Positions 35,101 through 46,000 of a DNA stretch of 64,000 nucleotides are shown here, in pieces (the stretch's first letter is position 1; each line of letters opens with the position of its first letter). The stretch is from the NCBI GenBank assembly GCA_950295325.1, contig OX485805.1, positions 12,310,501 through 12,374,500 on the forward strand, given 5' to 3'. The notes under the pieces are model-generated. The model saw only the letters and a program-made list of their open reading frames with translations, did not search any database and had not been told where the DNA came from. The DNA comes from Polytrichum commune. Taxonomy: Eukaryota > Streptophyta > Polytrichopsida > Polytrichales > Polytrichaceae. The position numbers were made by a program, and so were the translations under genes.

Positions 35101-35706
35101 AATGAGTGGAAGCAGATATGCACCGGGCAGCTCAAAACCCATGGACATCACCCACATTCTTGTGAAATGGCCAAATTGCGGTCCTCATCAGAAATAGAGG
35201 TAGAAACAGGCCACCAAATTGACAATTCTCAGCAGGCGGGTAGCAATCTCATCAACCCCACGCGGCAGTTCGCATAACAATGCCGAAAGCATATTATAGT
35301 GCTCGGACATCATATAATCCCGCCATTTTTTTCTCGTCGCCAATCAATTCCTGCCCCCAATTCCAATAATCTAATGGCGGGAAAGTAAAAAGCTCACACG
35401 CACTCGCCGAGCGCCGAAAAATTTTAACAACCCCCCGCCCCCCCTCCCTCCCCAAATTCACATCAATGGTTCTTCATTCGCCCTTCTTTCTTTCTTTCTT
35501 AAGAGCAAGTAATGAACAGAGAAATCACTACCCACAATTGGAATGAATGTGGGAGGGAAAGAATGCAAGTGAGGGAGGGAGGGAGAGAGGGAGGGATTCA
35601 ATTTACCCGAGTTTTTGTTGCCGCGGAGTAAATTGAGAACGAGTTTGGCAGTGACGGCAAGGCCGGCAGCTGCCACACTGGCCACAGCCACGTCCTTCCG
35701 CCTCAT
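26106..35706 (-). CDS. TOP: Thimet oligopeptidase-type zinc metallopeptidase (M3 family)
   Basis: Cleaves short peptides, including cleaved targeting peptides. Twenty exons on the minus strand: 35607-35706, 34160-34284, 33576-33739, 32897-32987, 32596-32775, 32295-32375, 31429-31509, 31233-31325, 31040-31120, 30707-30869, 30357-30477, 29474-29546, 28830-28937, 28436-28533, 28223-28268, 27937-28033, 27658-27731, 27299-27403, 26786-26866 and 26106-26207. Phases close throughout, giving 687 aa, the classic length of this family. The zinc site is HEFGH at 28830-28937, with the third ligand Glu in [14 protein letters not shown] of the next exon. [19 protein letters not shown] is the substrate-closing loop. 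The N-terminus has a hydrophobic Ala/Val/Leu stretch after MRRKD that could be a membrane anchor or targeting signal. An upstream in-frame Met at 35775 would add 23 residues. One intron uses a GC donor (after 28223). Introns carry four MITE pieces, repeat B and a tandem array. Confidence 0.95.
28084..28135. mobile_element. Palindromic MITE, end fragment (copy 4, TOP intron)
   Basis: TTAGAGTTGTTCTCTAACAC followed by AACATGACTTTTGGTCG matches about 40 bp of one terminus of the family. The rest of the element is missing. Confidence 0.65.
29034..29390. mobile_element. Palindromic MITE, copy 5 (TOP intron), with intact termini
   Basis: Begins TAGAGTTATGC and ends GGATAACTCTA; the outer 9 bases are perfect inverted repeats. 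An inner arm (CAACATCACTTTTAGTCGGG) faces CCCATTGAGTTG. The central fold-back is around TTGGCATGCCAAG. If the outermost TA pairs are target duplications, the termini are GAGTTAT/ATAACTC. It has no coding capacity. Confidence 0.85.
31592..31945. mobile_element. Palindromic MITE, copy 6 (TOP intron)
   Basis: Has the left inner arm CTCAACCTGACTTATGGTCG, GGAGTTAGCTGTTTTGCATG, the centre GGCATGCCAAGAAGTGCTAA, and the right arm CCAACTCCTGACGAATAG. Outer termini are partly lost. Confidence 0.8.
33059..33463. mobile_element. Palindromic MITE, copy 7 (TOP intron), with extra hairpin
   Basis: Starts TTAGAGTTATCCTCTAACTC and ends GGATGACTCTA. It is about 45 bp longer than its relatives because of an inserted inverted duplication, CTTGTGGTGCATTTCTTTCC then its inverse, at about 33320-33375. 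The central fold-back is well preserved. Confidence 0.85.
33855..34105. repeat. Dispersed repeat B, long copy (TOP intron 2)
   Basis: Starts with GGTGTAGTGGGTGTTCTCCC and AGATAAGCATCTTGGAGAG. It continues through AAGTTGAATCTTGGTAGATG, AACAATGAGGTGCCGACTAA and CTATGCTTGGCATTCATGCA to CAAGGACCTTGGTTCTTC. It is collinear with 54850-55075. No terminal inverted repeat is evident. Confidence 0.75.
34330..34890. repeat. Minisatellite, about 205 bp unit, in TOP intron 1
   Basis: The blocks ATATCCTCCAAAAA, ACTTCCTCTGGTCCACATTC, ATCACACATCACGTG, AACATCAATTTCCACACTAG and GGCTCATCACCAGTCTC repeat in the same order about 2.7 times, with a period near 205-210 bp. The array lies in the intron after the first coding exon. 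Confidence 0.85.
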
Positions 35707-38628
35707 TGTGTTCGTACTGCTTTTTGGGTTTCTGGGTTTTGACGTTGTGATGCAACCTGGGGGCGAATGCAGCAAGCTAAGTTACAAGACTCACAAGCAC
35801 GCAACGACGACGCAATACGTTACACAAAAGCTCGTGAGTGCGCCAAGGGATCTTCGCAAGCCCTCCCTCACTCCGCCCATACCCGGTACTGCACCCACCG
35901 ATACCCTGTCAGAACCCATGTCTGAGCAGAAGACCCGTTCCATTCTTGGTCCACGCATACTCAGGAATAACAAACACATACCCGGAAGTCTGAGAACACA
36001 CTCTAGAGGCGGGTACTTCCTCCATGTCGTGCCATTTGAGCAAGGAGGCAGTAGCAATAGGCCAACCTACATACCCGGACGTGTTCGAATAATACCCAGG
36101 CTCATATCCGTTGGTTGGGGGCAAGGTCTTTCCCATTCTCCTGAAGAGGCAGGTAATCTCTTCGGTACGTTCCTTTGCATTCGGTGTCATCTCAAAATGG
36201 ACTATAGAGACTATCGTTAACAATGAATCGTACCCACTCCTACCGTAGAGGACTGTTTATTTCGGGCCATGTGTCAATTACATTGGTTGAGACCCTTGTT
36301 TCCCACATGGAAAGTACACTATGGCACCAGTAAAGATGAAAAAGAGTACCCTCTACAGTTGCCCAGAGTACACCAAATCATACCATGACCAAAAACCCAT
36401 TGGTTTAAACAAAAGGCCCTTTTCATTCTCATGTAGAGTAGAACCACCTATTCCCGAGCAGGACCCCATTGGGAATTTACAGGGTGCCATAAATTTGACC
36501 AGGGTGGGACTGATTTGGTAATTTGTTTTCATGGGTGGTTAAACTAAGGTTCCACGTTTCATGGTTTTTAAGGGTTAGTTGTCATTTAGGTTGCTTCGCG
36601 TCCACCAAATTCTAGTGGAAATGTAGATTCCACTGGGTTGAATCTACAGCGCCTCTAGAATTTAAAAGGCATGAAGCGGCCTACATGGCAACTATCCTAA
36701 GTCTCCAGCTTCGGTTATGGTATCATCAGGGAATCAATAATGTCATGACACATGTCCCTAGTTTTGAGTACTAAAGTGAGGAGGACTTCATCTCAAAATG
36801 GTTGATTATGGTAGACTCTAGACGTTGGTAATGTGTTCACACCAACTTTTGACTTCAAAAATTCACAAAAATATCAATTTAGGGAATAAAATTTCCGAAA
36901 AAATTGCAGTCCTTCTTATTTCTATCTTCCTACATGGAAGTCTCTCCATTATTTTTTCTTACTGTAGAAGACATCGTAGAAGGTTCAAATTAAAGGAAGG
37001 AAATGGGTTATTATATTTGTAGTTGTTGCTGGAGTTTTATATTATACCTCGTCATGGACCCCACAGTCATAGTAAATGTGTCATCCTCTTGGAGAGGTAG
37101 GTATTGTCTTGCGGTAATTTTTCTCAGCGTGTAATAAGTAAGTTCATTATGGAAGAGAAAGACTCGTATAAGAGAATGACCTCGAATCTAGGTGCACCAA
37201 ATATGAGATATGTCGTACTTTTTAAATTCATATAATCTTATGTCATGTACTTGGTCTGAGATGATCCTAAACTACCAGGTCATAGTGGAGTGGTTGGCGG
37301 TTCGATTCCCGCTATGAAATCTTCTCACTTCTTGACGGTAAAAATTTAGCTAAGGAGGTAGGAAGCCAAGAGTCCAAAGTAGGCTGAAAACCTCACCATG
37401 CACCAAAGGGATTCCTAAACATGGTAGGGCCAACATACTCAAATTCACGTCGCATTGCCTGACGTTGGCTGGTTATTTATTTATGTATGTCGTGTATTTA
37501 TTTGCATTAAATATCAATGAAGCATGTATAAATTGCTAAATCGTATTCAAATGGTAAAGCACAATGACTCAAATTTGGATCAAATACAGAAAGATGATGA
37601 ATATCAATCATGTAGTTATAATCCAAGCTCACAATAATGTGGGCAAAGAGCACAGCTGAAGTGAACCATTATGTGGGGAGGAAGCTACACGACTATAGTT
37701 CAAATACATACCAAGCACCAACAGTTCGTTCATTGCTGGAAAATTTGTACCACAAAGATAGATTGTTTATTTAATCACCTAAATTTGCTAACGCCTCCGA
37801 TTTGATTGTAAGGTTACATTAAAATTTAAAATTTGAACCATCAAGATGAATTAACGTCAAACTTATAATAAAAGATCATATGTAAAGACAGAAAGATATA
37901 GAGGAGTCACAATGCAAAAAGGTTAATTGTCATCTTCTTTACTAATTTATTATGGTTGTGAAACGAATTCATTCCAGAGATAGACTATAATCCAATAAAC
38001 ATTATATCTAGTTACAAGTTCATTTTAATGAATGGTTTTGGTTTTTAAAAGGATATACTTACAATTCAAACTTGAGCGTTGGAGACTTCCCTTTCATATG
38101 TGATCTCCCTTTTTCCACCCTCATGCACCTTCAACTGAAGGCAAAATAAAATACACATTGCCAAAAGTGTTTAATCATCATGAGTGGCTTTATTATTTGA
38201 GACCCCTGACATATAAATCATTTTGATGTATTTGAACCATAAGCTTGAATTAAGTCTAAACCAAAAGATGAATGTAAAGGAGACACATTCACAACAAACA
38301 TGGCATAAAAAATCATCATGATATTTTGAAATTTAACATTATAATATACAAATTTTCACCTTAAAACATGTGAGATTAAACTAACTCAACAAGTGCAATG
38401 TAGTCATAATCATAATCATAATCAAATAAATTTTTTATTTTTTTTTATAAAACCAATGCTATGTGACAAAGTCTATACATGTATACATAAGAAATAAATA
38501 ATGTTAAAAAAAGAAGTAAGAGCTCTAACCTGCATAAGTGTTGTTGATATTATCAACAACATGAAAAAATAAATTACCAAAAACAAATCATGAGTACAAC
38601 ACCCTACATTTGTGTGCAAGTAATCTTT
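35707..38628. other. Intergenic region between the M3 peptidase promoter and the zinc-finger 3' end
   Basis: The first 500 bases are GC-richer and should hold the peptidase promoter; they contain three CATACCCGG words spaced 94-97 bp apart (35878, 35976, 36069). Beyond that the DNA is AT-rich with no supported gene. A tRNA-like hairpin with a B-box-type word lies at 37280-37317. Confidence 0.55.
37280..37317 (+). other. tRNA-like hairpin, possible head of a SINE
   Basis: TCATAG at the left pairs with CTATGA at the right. Between them are AGTGGTTGG and the polymerase III B-box-like word GGTTCGATTCCC. There is no room for D and anticodon arms, so it is not a working tRNA gene. It may be the remnant of a tRNA-derived SINE whose body would run to about 37480 (followed by TTATTTATTTATG). 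Confidence 0.35.
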
Positions 38629-39191
38629 TCAAGATTTAGAGTCAAGTCCAGTGATGGTATTGTCTTTTTTCTGCTCGATCTCACCAAGCTCATGAATGGA
38701 TTTCATGAGTATAGGTTGGCTTGGTATACCTAAAACCTGATCAACTTGCTCAACCTTTAATCCAAAATTCTCACTTTGTATCATATTACCTTCATGAGAT
38801 CCTTGATAATGCATCGTGCGTGGCTTTACATTGCGGCCATCAATTCTACCTTGACCATGCTCCACTACTTGGCCAAGTGAGTCTACTGGAGCAAAATGAT
38901 GAGTCAAATCATTTCGCAAAGCTCCAGAACGCTGCATCTGAGATGGCGGAATGTTCCCAGCCATAGGCACTTTGATATATGGATTCTGGTTGGAACCTTC
39001 CATTGATTGGAAAATGCTTTGTTTGTTTAGTTGAAGGTTGGTAGCATATTGCTCCATTCCATAATTGGCCATGACATCATTGGTGTGTAAGTTGTCAAAA
39101 GGACCAAAAATAGTTTGTTGGGCATGCATTTGCATTTGTGATGCAACCCTGCTTCCTGATAATTAAAAGACAAATAATCAATAGATGTATC

Positions 39192-39227
<36 letters not shown>

Positions 39228-40612
39228 ATTCAAACACGTTAGCTAAATAATATTAAAGATGTATTAAAAATTATCTATGACATGATTTTGGGATTTATGT
39301 CATGAAACAAATAGCACCAAGATAAAAAATATTTTTAAAAAATCACATTTTTTGCTATCATAACTATTGATGTTATTCAAAAAGCTCAATTGAAACAACT
39401 TTTACCAATTGACTTGCTTAAACTTTCATGAAAACTTACCAGATGCTACATTCATTTGTCGACCATAAGCTCCAGTTGGCAAAAACTCTCCTTGCAAGTT
39501 AGAATTTTGCAATATTCTTGTATCCTCTGAGCCATACGTATTTATTCCATGTTGACCTTGTAATATTGCTTGAGGAACATAAGCATCTGGTTGATTTTGC
39601 AAGTTCATGTTTGGTTGGCTTGAATGGTACATATGTGGAGATGAAAACATTGAAGGTTGAGGTGGCATGACATAACCACCATGGTTGAAATTGATATGCC
39701 CTTTATCCCTGAAGATATTTACGATGTAAGATTTTGAAGAACATTAATATTTATAAGTTGCAACCATGATATTATGAACAAATATAAAATTTTGAAAGAA
39801 ACTAACAAATGAGAAATATTATAGTTTATAGGATAATAAGGAACTTACGATGTATTCCATGCACCGTATTGTAGCGCATTTTGTTGTGCCATGATGAGTT
39901 TCTTTGCGTGATTCAATTGCTCTTGTTCCCTTTCTGTTGACATCATAATTCAACGACATTCATAAATTACTCATTAATATTGATCAATGAGTTTACATGC
40001 AAATCATTTGTATAATCATATTGTAAGAATTTTTGTAATGAATTTAAAAAATTAGAAGAAAATTGTAAATTTTTATCAAATGTGGTGCAGTTACCTTGTC
40101 GATGACGATTCATGTGGCCTCCCAAAGCTTGAGACTTTGAGAATGTCATTGGACAAAATCGACATTTCAAACCTTGCTTGTTTCTTTGGTCCTCATTCGA
40201 AGTTGATGAACCGCTAGACTTTTTTGTCCTTGTAACCTCAATATCACCTGCACCATCAATACATCGATGAATTTTGAAATCATAATTCATGTATTGTTGT
40301 TGAGTATTAAAAATAACATTCCAAGCGGCGTTGTCTAACATGTCAAAGACAAGTTGTCACATATAAATTCACATTTTCATAGTATTATCATTTGATGCTA
40401 CATATTTGCATGGAAGTAATACCTGAAGATGCTTGAGGTTGTTCTGGAGATAGAGGATTTGTTGTGATTGCATTTGACAATTCTTGCAACGAGGGTGGAG
40501 ATTTTGTTTCATCAACAAAAAGATCAACATCTACATGTTGGTTACAAATATCCAATACTTGCGCATCGGAGTATGAATCTGAAACTTTGTTGTCGTGATG
40601 CTCATCAGCCAT
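38629..40612 (-). CDS. C2H2 zinc-finger protein with plant QALGGH finger (JAGGED/LATE-like class)
   Basis: Predicted nuclear transcription regulator. Exons on the minus strand: 40423-40612, 40095-40334, 39849-39933, 39440-39708 and 38629-39155; 436 aa with matching phases. A single finger at about residues 120-140 reads CRFCPMTFSKSQALGGH then MNRH (C-x2-C-x12-H-x3-H), the plant-specific type. Right after it comes EREQEQLNHAKKLI, the basic/acidic helix that follows the finger in JAGGED-like and related proteins, which is why I suggest that class. The N-terminal 100 residues are acidic and contain SLQELSNAI. The C-terminal 260 residues are rich in Gln, Asn, Met and Gly and look disordered. I do not see a clear LxLxL EAR motif. 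The gene is divergent from POP1, 2.4 kb away. Confidence 0.85.
39196..39224. repeat. (CA)n microsatellite in the last intron of the zinc-finger gene
   Basis: About 14 CA units, close to the acceptor side of the last intron (exon 5 begins at 39155 on the minus strand). The read-through frame gives a Cys-Val run that is not coding. Confidence 0.85.
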
Positions 40613-42953
40613 GTTGGTAACACAAATTAAACTAAGAATAATGCAAGAATACTGAGGGAAGCAATAGCAAGACTATAGTTGAAGCTACAATGAACGCACT
40701 GATAAACAAGAAAAATGTAGAAGCCTTCAAGTGCATATACATGTGGATGTTCTTCGAACTAAAGTTGGGTATGCACTGATGCGCATGTTAACCTTTGTCC
40801 ATTCTAAAATTATACCAAAGATGATACAAACAAGAAATTAGTTAATTTTGGAACTCTAGAAACCTAATTTTAGCTGTTCACTCTTCTATACTATTCTAAA
40901 TCCATCTCATCATTCTCCATCTATATAATATTCTTCCAAAAATCATGTAGATGTTTTTATTTTATTTTTAACTCCAAAAAAAGAAGAATCAAATAACAAC
41001 ACACAATGCCCAATTCATTTGAAATTTGCAAATGAATTACCCTCTAAACCATACATTTTGAGCGCAAACCAAGCTGAGTTATATCAACTTATAATTGTGG
41101 GTCATCAATGCCATAATTGTTAGGTTGCAATGACATTCATGTTGATGTTGATGCATATGTGATGAGCTAAATGAGCTCAAATAACTCATAAAAGTTCAAA
41201 TGACTTACATGGGAACTTGCAACCTCAACAATAGGTTAGGTTTTCTAGTTGCAACGGAGTGCTTGAATCCATGCTCATCAAAGGTTTAGATGTTACGTGA
41301 AGAGCCTCCAATATATTTATATGAAGCTTGAAGGTTCGACAAAGTTATAAACTATCCACACCATAATATTACTTCGCATATACATTGGGCCCCATTCTAA
41401 AATCGGAGGCCTAACCTATTGCTAAGAATTGAGGCTACATTCATGATGCATAAAGGCAAAGGAATTCATGGTTTAAGCATGGGGAGGTCACTTAGTGCAT
41501 TTTAAAAACGACGTGCGGCATAATATAAGGAGGATTAAAATCATTTGACATAAAAATTATAAAAGAATTCCAAATAATGAAGGGTCCATTAAAAGTACAC
41601 AAGCCCATTACAAGTAAAATAGATAGGTATAAAACATGGGCCATTCCCTTTTAGTAAAAATAATATGAGGGCTAAAAATAAGGATCTTAGGATGTATGTT
41701 TAGTAGAATCAATTTCGTACGCATGCCTCACGAGGGATGGATGAAAAATTACTCATCATTCACCCAAAAATGGATGAAATTGGAAGCCTAACTCTATGCC
41801 CGACTTCTCTTGGTGGTTTTTCTCCCCTTTTCTTTTGAAACTCTTCAGCCCGATTGTAGGGCGCCCGTTTGTGCACAACATTTGAGCATGTAAAATGATT
41901 TTGAATAAAGGATTTTTATGGAGTAGGTGTTGTGTTTGTGAACACACACACAATCTTGTTGTGTTTGTAAACACACACTCAATCATGTTGTGTTCCATCC
42001 TAACTCTTCTTTTTTTATTTTCACTTTAAGTTTTTGTACTTGGTTTCTGCAATGGTACATAATTTTTATATTTTTTTTGTTGCCATGCTTTTCCCATCAC
42101 TTTTGCATTGCATACATTCTTAAATTCAGTTTTTTTAATTAAGAGGAATATAGACTACAAAAAATTTCAATGACATGGGCATTATAAGTAATGGTAGGGT
42201 ACAAAAAATTAGGCCATTTTAGAATATTATGTAATTATAGGGAGCTTTTAATTCGTGCCTTGGAGGTAAATAGCCCCTAAACAAATACCCCTCCGCCGCA
42301 CGTGGTACACAAAAATCCTACTAAGTGACCTCCCCGTGGGTTTAAGCTAACATGCTACGCTGGTGCTACTAGCATCAATGCATAACTTTTTTATTTATTT
42401 TGTTTTGTTAAAAAATATTAAAAATATTATAAAAGAGTATAACAAAATATTATAAAAGCTTATTATTAAAAATTATAAAACAATATAATAAAACATTATA
42501 TAAAAACATTATATAAAACATTATATAAAACTATCCGGGGCTAGGCCAATTTGGCAACAATGCAACTTTAAAAAAAAAATTCCAAGCAACCGACTTGGCA
42601 ACAATGCAATTTATTTTAGAAATGTAAATTGGACAAATTTGACGGTAGAACTTGAGATTCGGTTCACATATATTCACCCTTGCATAGTGAATACAGTTGA
42701 AGACTCTTAATTTTGCAAGGTGACCTGTCCTAAGTGAACGATTATGCTTCCAAAATTTCCAACACTAGGGGTGCAGCACCCTAGTGCTGAGTAATGTTAT
42801 AACATTTCTGCTGCAGAAACACACCGAAATATTTCTGAGAGCAAGCACGAAGAGGAGGAAGAAAGTTAACATGCTGTGCGGGCCTTCACAAGGCTCCAGA
42901 ATTTGCACACGCCATCATCGCCACAATACACCGGTCGGTAGGTGAGAGCGAGC

Positions 42954-42990
<37 letters not shown>

Positions 42991-43080
42991 CTCTGCTCAA
43001 ACAAGGAGTGAGAGAGTGAGAGAGGGAGAGATTTTCGTAGCAAAGAGAGAGGCGAGAGAGTGAAGCAAGGGGATGCGGCG
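40613..43080. other. Divergent intergenic region between the zinc-finger gene and POP1
   Basis: Shared upstream region of two divergent genes. It is AT-rich. There is a short tandem ATTATATAAA run at about 42490-42530 and a local duplication around 41930-41995 (TGTTGTGTTTGTGAACACAC). A (GA)n tract lies near the POP1 start. No gene is supported. Confidence 0.55.
42955..42986 (+). promoter_or_regulatory. (GA)n tract in the probable POP1 promoter or 5' leader
   Basis: A pure GAGA run of about 28 bases, about 100 bp upstream of the POP1 ATG, with further GAGAG words to 43060. GA-rich stretches are common near plant transcription starts. The regulatory role is inferred. Confidence 0.4.
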
Positions 43081-46000
43081 ATGGACGGAGGGGTTCGCCA
43101 CGCGGGAGCACCGAGGACGCTGGACGTACAGCAATTCGCCAACGCCCGAGGCGCCGAAGTGCAATCGCTATACGCAGTGTTGAAGAGCAATGGCCAAGAG
43201 AAGAAAGAGGAGGAGGAGGGGGGCGCAACGGGGGGGCCTCCTCGCCATTTGCGAAGGCGGACGACGAGTCACAGTCGTCGTCGATCGTTTTTCTGGCAGA
43301 GGAAGTACAAGATGCTGAAGGTCGGAGAGGTGGACGTGGCCGAGACCGAGAATAAGAACGAGGGGTCGGCTGAGAACGGAGCGGATGTTGAGGGAGAGTC
43401 ACAGCAGGAGAAGAAGGAGAAGCTGCCATGTAGGCGTGTGCGAAGAAGGATTGAATTGAAGGGGGATGAGAGCGGAGGCGGTGGCTGTGCCAGTGATGGA
43501 ACCCAGCGTTTGGTCACTCATGTCTGGCATGCCAAGCGGTTCACCATGACCAAAATCTGGGGCCACTGGCTTGCGGAAGGATTGCCAGGAAGGTATTTCT
43601 CTCCTGGGATTTCACATCCTTCATGTCGAACGAGTCTGTTCTTGTCGATGATTACATCTGAACTTCGAAATTCACAGCTGCAAACTTAGCAATCAATGCT
43701 CCTTTAGGTCAGGTTTGAATGAGTTCAGGTAATCAAGCAAAACAGAACAGAACAGACAGACCTTTATTTATATTTTGGTAATGAAGATTTCAAAACCTTA
43801 AACCCTAGTCTCACCCAGCTAGCACAGTTTTAGTAGTCACCATTCTCATGTCCTTCATGTCAAACTCTGCTCTTTGTCGATTTTCTGAACTTCGAAATTC
43901 ACATCTGCAAAATTAGCAATCAATGTGCCTTTCGTTCAAATTTGAATGAGTTCAGGTAATCCAACAAGAGAGAACAGACAGACTGTACTTTGCATTTTGG
44001 TAAAGAAGATTCCAAAAGCCTTAAACCCTAGTGTTACCCAGCGAGCACATTGTCAATAGTCTCAATTCTCACGTCCTTCATGTTGAACTCTATTGTTTGT
44101 CGATTTTTTCTTCTGAACGTTGAAATTCACATCTGTAATCTTAGCAATAAAATGTGCCTTCCGGTAAAGTTAAATGAATTCAGGTAATCTAACAAAAGAA
44201 AACAGACTGTTGTTGCATTTTGGTAAACCTGGTGGAGATGAAGATTTCAAAGCCAATAGCCTAGTCGGGCCCCGCACAGTCTCAATGGTCAATATTCTCA
44301 TGTCCTGCATGTCAAGTTTTGTTCTTGTCGATTTTCCAACCTTCTTCATTGACTGCGGTGCACTCAGTGGTATTGTGGTAAGCACGTGTCCTCACATTCT
44401 GTTTAGCAACTCTCGATGGATGGGAATTCTGATGGAGTCACACAACCGGAATCTAAAGCCTCTTACTCTAGTATGTCTCACCTTTCTATCACACTATCAA
44501 AGTGTGCATGAGTTGTAATTTTACTTCCTTTTGAACACTAGGCATAATTTCAAGTTATGGTAAGGCTGGAGCTTGGATGTTGTGTAACAGAAACAGACAG
44601 ACTGTAATTGCATTCTGGTAAACCTGGCAGAGGGTCGCTGAATGAAGATTTTGAAGCCTTAAACCCTAGTCTCACCGGGCTCAACACAATATCAATAGTT
44701 TTCTTCCTGATTTGACTACTATGGATTCATTGATATCATGGTGAGAAATGCGCTTAGATTCTATGCTCAGCAACTCTTAATCGATGGGCATTCGGATGGA
44801 GTCAAACAATCCAGTATCTAATGCCTAACTTTGTAAGTCTCACCCTTTTAGCACAGTATGAAGGTGTGCATGATTTTTGAGTTGCTTCCTTTTGTGCACT
44901 AGCCATACATTGGAATAATGGTGAGGCGTGAGCTTGGATTTTGTTTATTGACACTGATATGATGTTGTGTTGGAATAAGTCTTCTATTGACTTTTATTCA
45001 GTTGTTGGTATTATAGTAAGACGTGTGCTTAGATACTATTGAAGAACTCTAAATGGATGGGTATACTGATGCAGTCACACAATCCAGCGTCTAAAGTCCT
45101 AAATCCTTGTATATCTCACCCTTCTAGCACAGTGTCAAAGTGTCTATGAGTTTTGTGTTACATTATTTTGAACATTGGGCCTACATTTGAATAAGGGTAA
45201 GGCATGAGCTTGGATTTTGTCCATTGACACTGATATGATGTTCTTTGGGGGTAAGGGTAGAGGTCGAGGTTCTCGATCAGTCATTAAGTGGGTACAAGAG
45301 GATGCGGTACTGCAGGACGCCAGCTTCTACTGTCCCATTGAGCTGCAAGGCAGTTCTGTAAGTTTTGACCCTGCTTGACATGCTGGTGGGCTCTATATGA
45401 TGTGGTTGTTGCAGCCTTCTTTCCAGCCTGAGAAATCTCTTACAATTTACAAATAGAGTGCATTGCTTTTCATGATCCCATCAACAAGAACATTGTCAGA
45501 GGAGTCCTTGGCAGCTTTTGCATAGGTATCATTCTTTTGTTGGCAGTGAATACGTTATTGAATCCTTCCTGAGGGTTTGTTCTTTTGATTCTAGGACGCT
45601 ATTCTAGAAGTTTTGCAGTTGGTGATGGAGCCGGTGCCGAGGCCTGTGGAGTCAATGTCAGAGAATGATCGAGCAGTGTTCAGGGGTATCCAGTATGGGA
45701 AAGCCATGGTGAGAGCTAATTATTCTGAAATGGGGTAATATAGATTTAGGTGCTCTAGCCAAAATGACTCCGCTACCAAGAATCTTACAGCAAAATGTTA
45801 TCCTTTTTAAGAACTATTGTAGATGGCCTAGAATCACCCGGACCTTATTTATAAGCTCATAAAATGGCTAGAGGACTAGTTTCTGTGTCATTGATTGCTA
45901 TACCTTTCATCAACACATTATATGCATGTAATAACAACATTGTGTAGTAACTTATTATAAATATGGTTGTCCCTGACTTGGTGGTTGCAGTTGCATCATG

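Noticed and set aside
35615-36223. 201-aa plus-strand and 104-aa minus-strand frames near the M3 peptidase start
   Set aside because: The plus frame begins antisense to the peptidase's first exon and has no recognisable domain; they look like by-products of a GC-richer promoter region.
37280-37317. Functional tRNA gene
   Set aside because: The B-box-like word and end pairing are present, but the D and anticodon arms are missing.
42866-43517. Minus-strand Ser/Leu/Pro-rich frames opposite POP1 exon 1
   Set aside because: They are antisense to a conserved coding exon and to a (GA)n tract, which produce the low-complexity protein.
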